A stretch of DNA of 64,000 bases from Zingiber officinale. Its lineage: Eukaryota > Streptophyta > Magnoliopsida > Zingiberales > Zingiberaceae. Position numbers and translations under genes: made by a program. The stretch spans positions 1-64,000 of the forward strand of contig NW_024589866.1 of NCBI RefSeq assembly GCF_018446385.1, read 5' to 3'. The notes under the pieces were generated by a model. The model saw nothing but the letters and a program-made list of their open reading frames with translations, did not search any database and was not told the DNA's origin. Below, one piece after another: positions 59,901 through 64,000 of the stretch; positions within the stretch are counted from its first letter, which is position 1; each line of letters starts with the position of its first letter.

Positions 59901-62798
59901 CAGCTAATAAAATATCATATCACAAATTTATTCTACTTCTCTATAATTTTCAACAACTTATTTCTCATTGGACACAAATTCAATATCATTATTGTGATCC
60001 TCCTCTTCTTCTTCGAATGCAAAATCATCCTCGTGAAGTTCTCTCACTCTAGAGTTTCTTCGGGATTATCTGATGAAATGACATTTTCAAAGGATGAGGC
60101 TCTGGCTAACCTTCAATTCAATCGCTTCCAAGTCGCTCAGTTAAGAAAAGATCAAACAATAATTTTTTCTTCAAATTGATTTCTCTAGTCTTTAACTCTC
60201 TGATTTCTCATGAATGTGGGTTTTTTCATTTGCTCTAATTTCTTCAACTTTGATTACTCAGTACGTTGAAGATGAAGTTTGGTGCTAACCGCTAGGGCAA
60301 GCTAACAAATCGATTTTCTTGTTGGACTAAAGTTTAGGACTTATAAAACTTAAGCCCAATAAAAAAATGTTACATTTATGTTTTTCTAATTGGGCTTTAA
60401 ATTTAAAAATTCAAACTAAAAAAAAATCATGAAAATCTTGCACTATTTTTGTCATGCCTAGACGATTTGACCGATTTGTCAGCGCCTAGGACCACCTAAT
60501 CACGCCTAGGCGGGCCGACTAGCATATTTTCAATGCGGTCGGCTGGCGCCTAGCGCCTAGGCGGCACCTAGGCGGTCGCCTAGACCGATTTTTAGAACAC
60601 TGCATTATATCCAATGAAAATTTGAGTAGAGAAAATGTCCCGTTCTCAATTTATTACTTCTAGCAAAAGATCAAGCTATGCAGTCCATCTCTAGTGAAGA
60701 CATGAACAAAGGAACCAACTTGTCTGTTTTTTCCAGCAACCGGTTGAAGTGTGTTGTCCATCTTTCTGTCAGAAGCCTCAAATGCTTTACTTTTCCCTTA
60801 GGCTAGTAAGTGCTGCTATATGCACCGCAAGGAGAAGCTTACTCAAGAGTTTTGTTAGATTTCTCTTCATTATCATTTCATTTCATCAATTCTCTCTTTA
60901 TCCCCTCTCTTTGTTGATGCGCTGACCCTAACATCAAAGGAGTCCCTGTATACATGCTTCGTCATTTTACAAAATTTTGCCTGATAACTTGTTTCCTGCC
61001 ACATCGAATCAATGTCTTACCGCTGAAAGCTTTTCTAGCCCATGTCAAGTTGGATATAAATAGTATCTATGCTCCAGCTTAGAAGAAAGTGTTCTAAACT
61101 TAATAGCTTATTTAGGTGTAATGGATTTAGTCCAACATTGCTACTTCTAAGTTCTAACCATGAGTCATAATGCTCTATATACACACGTTATTCTCATAAT
61201 GAATTTCTAACAATATTTTTTTCCAATGTTTTAAAAAGAACCCTAAACGGCCACTTATGTGTTTTGCAATCCCTTCTGTTTTGCCTAAGCAGGCAATCAA
61301 CCTAGGCACCCGGTTTGAATATTGAGAAAAATCTTCATGGCCGGGGCACATGTTATTCTCATAATGAATAGAAAACAATATTTTTTTCCAATGTTTTAAA
61401 AAGAGCCCTAAACGGCCACTTATGTGTTTTGCCTAAGCAAAAGAGGAGCAGGGCCAGGCAGTCCGCCTAGGCACCCGGTTCGAATATTGAGAAAAATCTT
61501 CATGGTCAGGTGGGGGAAAAAAATAACAGATTTAAACCCTATTATCACAACTCCCTCTTTGCAATCCTTCTCCTCTTCTCTACTTGTGAATACTTAAATC
61601 ACAACACTACAGTCAACACCGTTCTCCTCCAGCCTCGATCCTCCACATGTTGTTTTGTCACTGCCACTACAATTCCACACGTCACTCCACAATCCTGCCA
61701 ACCTCTAAATTCGACTGACATCTCACTAAATATACCTCCATGTTCCCAAAATTCTCATCCCTGGCTCCCCAACACACCAAGTTGCTACCATTACAGGTCC
61801 TCCACACCTGGCACTAGTAGCCTGTCGCAACTACTCCACACCTGATACTAGCAAACCAACAGGTCAAACCCATATGTAATTAACAAGTGACAAATCCACG
61901 TTCCCAGTGCTAGTAGGTCACCACCGTAAGTCCGGCACCTCGAGCATCACAATATCCCTAATAACACTATTGACTCAGTAATGTGTAGCGTTCTCCAACA
62001 TTCATAGCATTCTGAATTTCTGATAACCCACAACATCTACAACATTCTCCAACACTTGTTTTGCAGCACCTTACCCGCAGCTAGAGTTTTTGTTTTTCTT
62101 TGGAAGATTGGATTAGGAACCTCTAGACCCTCAACGAGTAGGTCAGTAGCTTTTTTTCATGTTTTACTGGCCAGTTTAAATATTCAATTATTGTATGATT
62201 GTTGATTAATTGATAGTATTTTCTAGAGTTTTTTAATTGTTTAGTGATTTTTAGTATGCATTCTTGCAATGTGATATATAATTGTAAAGTTGAGTGCCTA
62301 ACCACATTTTAATAATATTTTAATGTCGAGTGCCTGGGTGCTAGGCGATTGGCCAACCACCTACTTCCTAGAACCATTTTTAACACCTTGCTTTTTCCAA
62401 ACTTAAGAGAATCATTACATGTATCTACGAAAAATATCTAACAGAAATGCAACAAACATATATACTATATGCTAGGTAAATATAACAAGAATTAAGAATG
62501 ATATATGGTAAATTAAATCATACTTACAGATCATGCGGACCAACATCATAGGACAAGTTGCCAACATATAATGTTTGAGATCCAGATGTTGGATTTTGTA
62601 CTGTAGAAGTTTTTGGCTACAACAAAGGGATGAAAAATAAGACAGATAAAACTATAATAGGAATAGAGTACCACCTCAAATTAACAGAATGGAAAATAAA
62701 ATAGCAGAAATAGATGATTTTACCACTTTCTTTTCAGACTTTTTAGTTTGCTTCTGAGCACTATCAACTATTGCATCCTTCATCTTCACATCCTTATT
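56971..62798 (-). CDS. Nucleolin-like protein, last seven exons (5' part not resolved)
   Basis: Exons on the minus strand: 62798-62724, 62616-62528, 58222-58105, 57960-57872, 57699-57624, 57554-57463 and 57307-56971 (stop TAG 56973-56971). All phases join, giving 291 residues of C-terminal sequence. RRM1 has LYVGNLSYDV as RNP2 and KGFGHVDF as RNP1, with the intron after Asp-Leu in its first helix. RRM2 has IFVKGF and GMAFVDF. The C-terminus is a GAR domain of about 75 residues, with GRGGGRGGRGD repeats. Plant nucleolins act in the nucleolus in rDNA chromatin and pre-rRNA processing. The first exon listed, rich in Lys and Asp (NKDVKMKDAIVDS), matches the linker before RRM1. The acidic N-terminal exons should lie upstream, beyond about 62.8 kb. 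Its acceptor at 62799 is the least certain. Confidence 0.85.
59340..59502 (-). mobile_element. Au SINE (tRNA-derived)
   Basis: The plus strand carries the reverse of the plant Au SINE. Diagnostic pieces are GATAGCCCGGTGCACGAAGC, GCAGCCTTACCCTGC and a TTCGAACCTATGACC B-box inverse. The minus strand starts with AGCCTTGGCAC (A box) near 59490. Flanks form an 18-base duplication with one mismatch, ATTACATCT(T/G)ATTTTATT (59322-59339 and 59503-59520). Confidence 0.9.
59541..59646. repeat. Tandem pair, 53-base unit
   Basis: Two near-identical copies of ATCTTCCTGGGTTATA(C/T)TG, TTTTTATAACAG and TTTATGAGTGAAAG, directly beside the Au SINE. Confidence 0.85.
59719..60602. mobile_element. hAT-like non-autonomous element with GCCTAG-rich ends
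   Basis: Ends are CAAGGTTCTAAAATTCGC at the left and the inverse of CAGTGTTCTAAAAATCGG at the right, flanked by the 8-base duplication CATTATAT (59711-59718 and 60603-60610). Subterminal regions are full of GCCTAGGCG motifs in both directions. The centre is AT-rich and encodes nothing recognisable. The 8-base duplication and CA(G/A)-type ends fit hAT. Confidence 0.8.
61188..61514. repeat. Tandem pair, about 163-base unit, at the left end of a hAT-like element
   Basis: Copies 61188-61352 and 61353-61514 share TTATTCTCATAATGAAT, CCAATGTTTTAAAAAG, CTAAACGGCCACTTATGTG and GAATATTGAGAAAAATCTTC. The duplication includes the element's inverted-repeat end. Confidence 0.85.
61224..62390. mobile_element. 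hAT-like element with a duplicated left end
   Basis: The right end is the inverse of CAAGGTGTTAAAAATGG (62390). Left ends CAATGTTTTAAAAAG(A/G)AC occur twice, at 61224 and 61389. Candidate 8-base flanks TTTTTTTC and CTTTTTCC agree at six positions, so the duplication is weak. A coding-like frame at 61510-61845 has no family signature. Confidence 0.55.
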
Positions 62799-62799
62799 C

Positions 62800-64000
62800 T
62801 GCATTAACGCAACTTTTTCAGAAACAATAGACCATCTAATAATGGTTCTTGATGCAATTTGTAAGTCTAATGCTGCCATTCTTCCCACAACAAGTATGAC
62901 CTTCATGATTTAGCAGCAATAAATCTACACATGATTGGTAGGCTAGCAAATAACTTCATCAATTTTCTGACACAGAAATCAGTGTCTCTTAGGATCATAA
63001 TGGTGCCAGAATTCATCATTGAATATTGAAACAAGCAACCGTCACTTAGAGGCCATAAGATACTAGAATCAGGAATGAGCTGCCCTTCCTGGTTTAGCTG
63101 AAGCCAAATAATCCAGAACCACAACAATCTCTGGAACAGGATCTAGATTTCTATTCACCACCTATTGAAATTGTAAGAATAGTTGCTCCTTTGAAAGAAG
63201 AATAAGATGATGATTGACATTTGAAGTGAGTTGCTGGGAAATCATTATCTATTGTCGCAGAATCATGTGGCAGCTGGAGATGCAAAGAGGTAGTTGTTAA
63301 CCCACCACAGGCAGACTGAAGTTTCTCGAGTCTGTTTATAACCTATATGCGAGTTTAGCTAGCAACATAATAACAGTCAATTTTCTAATTTAACACTAAA
63401 TCATCAAAGACTAAGAATTTATTGGGATATTTTCAAGACCACAGGAGACACTGGACCAGTAGGGTAAACAATAGCCAGCCCATCATCTCCCTCTCTCTCC
63501 CTCTCTCATGGTGTGAAAAATTGCCAAGTCTCTACTGTCTCACTGGGGTCAGTCCTCAATTTGTCCCATGCCATCTAAAATAGTATGAGTCTCTGTATCA
63601 CAAGGTTAGGTCCTTAACCCATCCCTCCGATCACCATATGTAGTGCCTGTCTATCATGAATATTGTCAATCTTCTCAATAGGGCTGTCTAGGTAAGAAAT
63701 CCCGACTAGTCAATCATGTTTTCTAATTTCATTTCAATATAATGAACAAAAATATTTAAAATAGTGTCAAATTTAAAACATAAGAATATATTAGTTCAAT
63801 ATCTTAAGACAGATCACAAGGTCAGATCAGAAATTCCTAATTTCAGTTTATATAGAGCTAGATAAACTTCCCAAATGTGATTTTATTTAATAAATATATC
63901 TAGTCATGTTATCAACTATTTTAACTTGTGATTCTGTATACCATAATTAAGTTGTGTGAAAAAATCACTTTAATATGTAAATTATGTTTAAGGAGAACTA
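62800..64000. other. Right end of window: upstream nucleolin region, unresolved
   Basis: Probably contains intron and further 5' exons of the nucleolin-like gene, but I could not identify acidic-repeat exons. An open minus-strand segment of about 60 codons lies at 63160-63345. A CT microsatellite lies near 63488-63508. The rest shows nothing recognisable. Confidence 0.4.

Larger units (their letters stand above)
58223..62527 (-). other. 4.3-kb nucleolin intron loaded with transposons
   Basis: Lies between the exon ending Asp-Leu (donor gtaagta, 62527-62521) and the exon starting SEFFKGVGE (acceptor cag before 58222). It holds the Au SINE (59340-59502), a hAT-like element (59719-60602) and a second hAT-like element (61224-62390). 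Segments 58240-59320 and 60610-61180 are AT-rich with no recognised feature. Confidence 0.8.

Overview
This window is nuclear DNA of a flowering plant with a large genome; a monocot such as a Zingiberales member is plausible but is inference only. Two intron-containing host genes sit in a matrix of nested transposons. No prokaryotic operons, rRNA genes, CRISPR arrays or tRNA genes were seen, and I found no new defence or biosynthetic system. What is unusual is the architecture: deep, datable transposon nesting, and an inverted second copy of the 5' part of a sugar-phosphate translocator gene that has been cut apart by insertions.

Layout. 1-3584: a minus-strand SIRE-like copia derivative with gag but no pol. 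It sits in the first exon of a broken inverted copy of the translocator gene (GPT); pieces of that copy lie at 3585-3765, about 8300-8362 and about 22609-22940. 3766-8300: a non-coding block of LTR-type remnants. 8363-22608: a PIF/Harbinger DNA transposon with degenerate Myb/SANT-like and DDE transposase genes. It is itself interrupted by a copia element (9502-13646) and by a non-coding LTR element full of tandem repeats (14229-19673). 23131-23639: a hAT-like MITE. 23937-46624: a second hAT-like element split by a 22-kb Tat-lineage Ty3/gypsy element (24089-46206). That element is split by an 11.6-kb Athila element (27908-39542), which is split by a 2.5-kb solo-LTR-like element (34972-37516). 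Each of these four levels has its own target-site duplication, although that of the Tat element matches only 4 of 5 bases. 46.7-49.4 kb: decayed copia fragments.

Host genes. On the plus strand at 51182-55015 lies a five-exon gene for a plastid glucose-6-phosphate/phosphate translocator (401 residues), with a 12-base last exon and a four-copy repeat in intron 3. Convergent to it, on the minus strand at 56971-62798, are the last seven exons of a nucleolin-like gene (two RRM domains and an RGG-rich tail). Its 5' part lies beyond what I can resolve, and its 4.3-kb intron holds an Au SINE and two hAT-like elements.

The two host genes have unrelated jobs: carbon import into plastids, and nucleolar RNA/chromatin work. 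The transposons work as cis units (LTR, primer-binding site, polypurine tract) whose proteins are mostly broken by stops or frameshifts, so any mobility would need help in trans.
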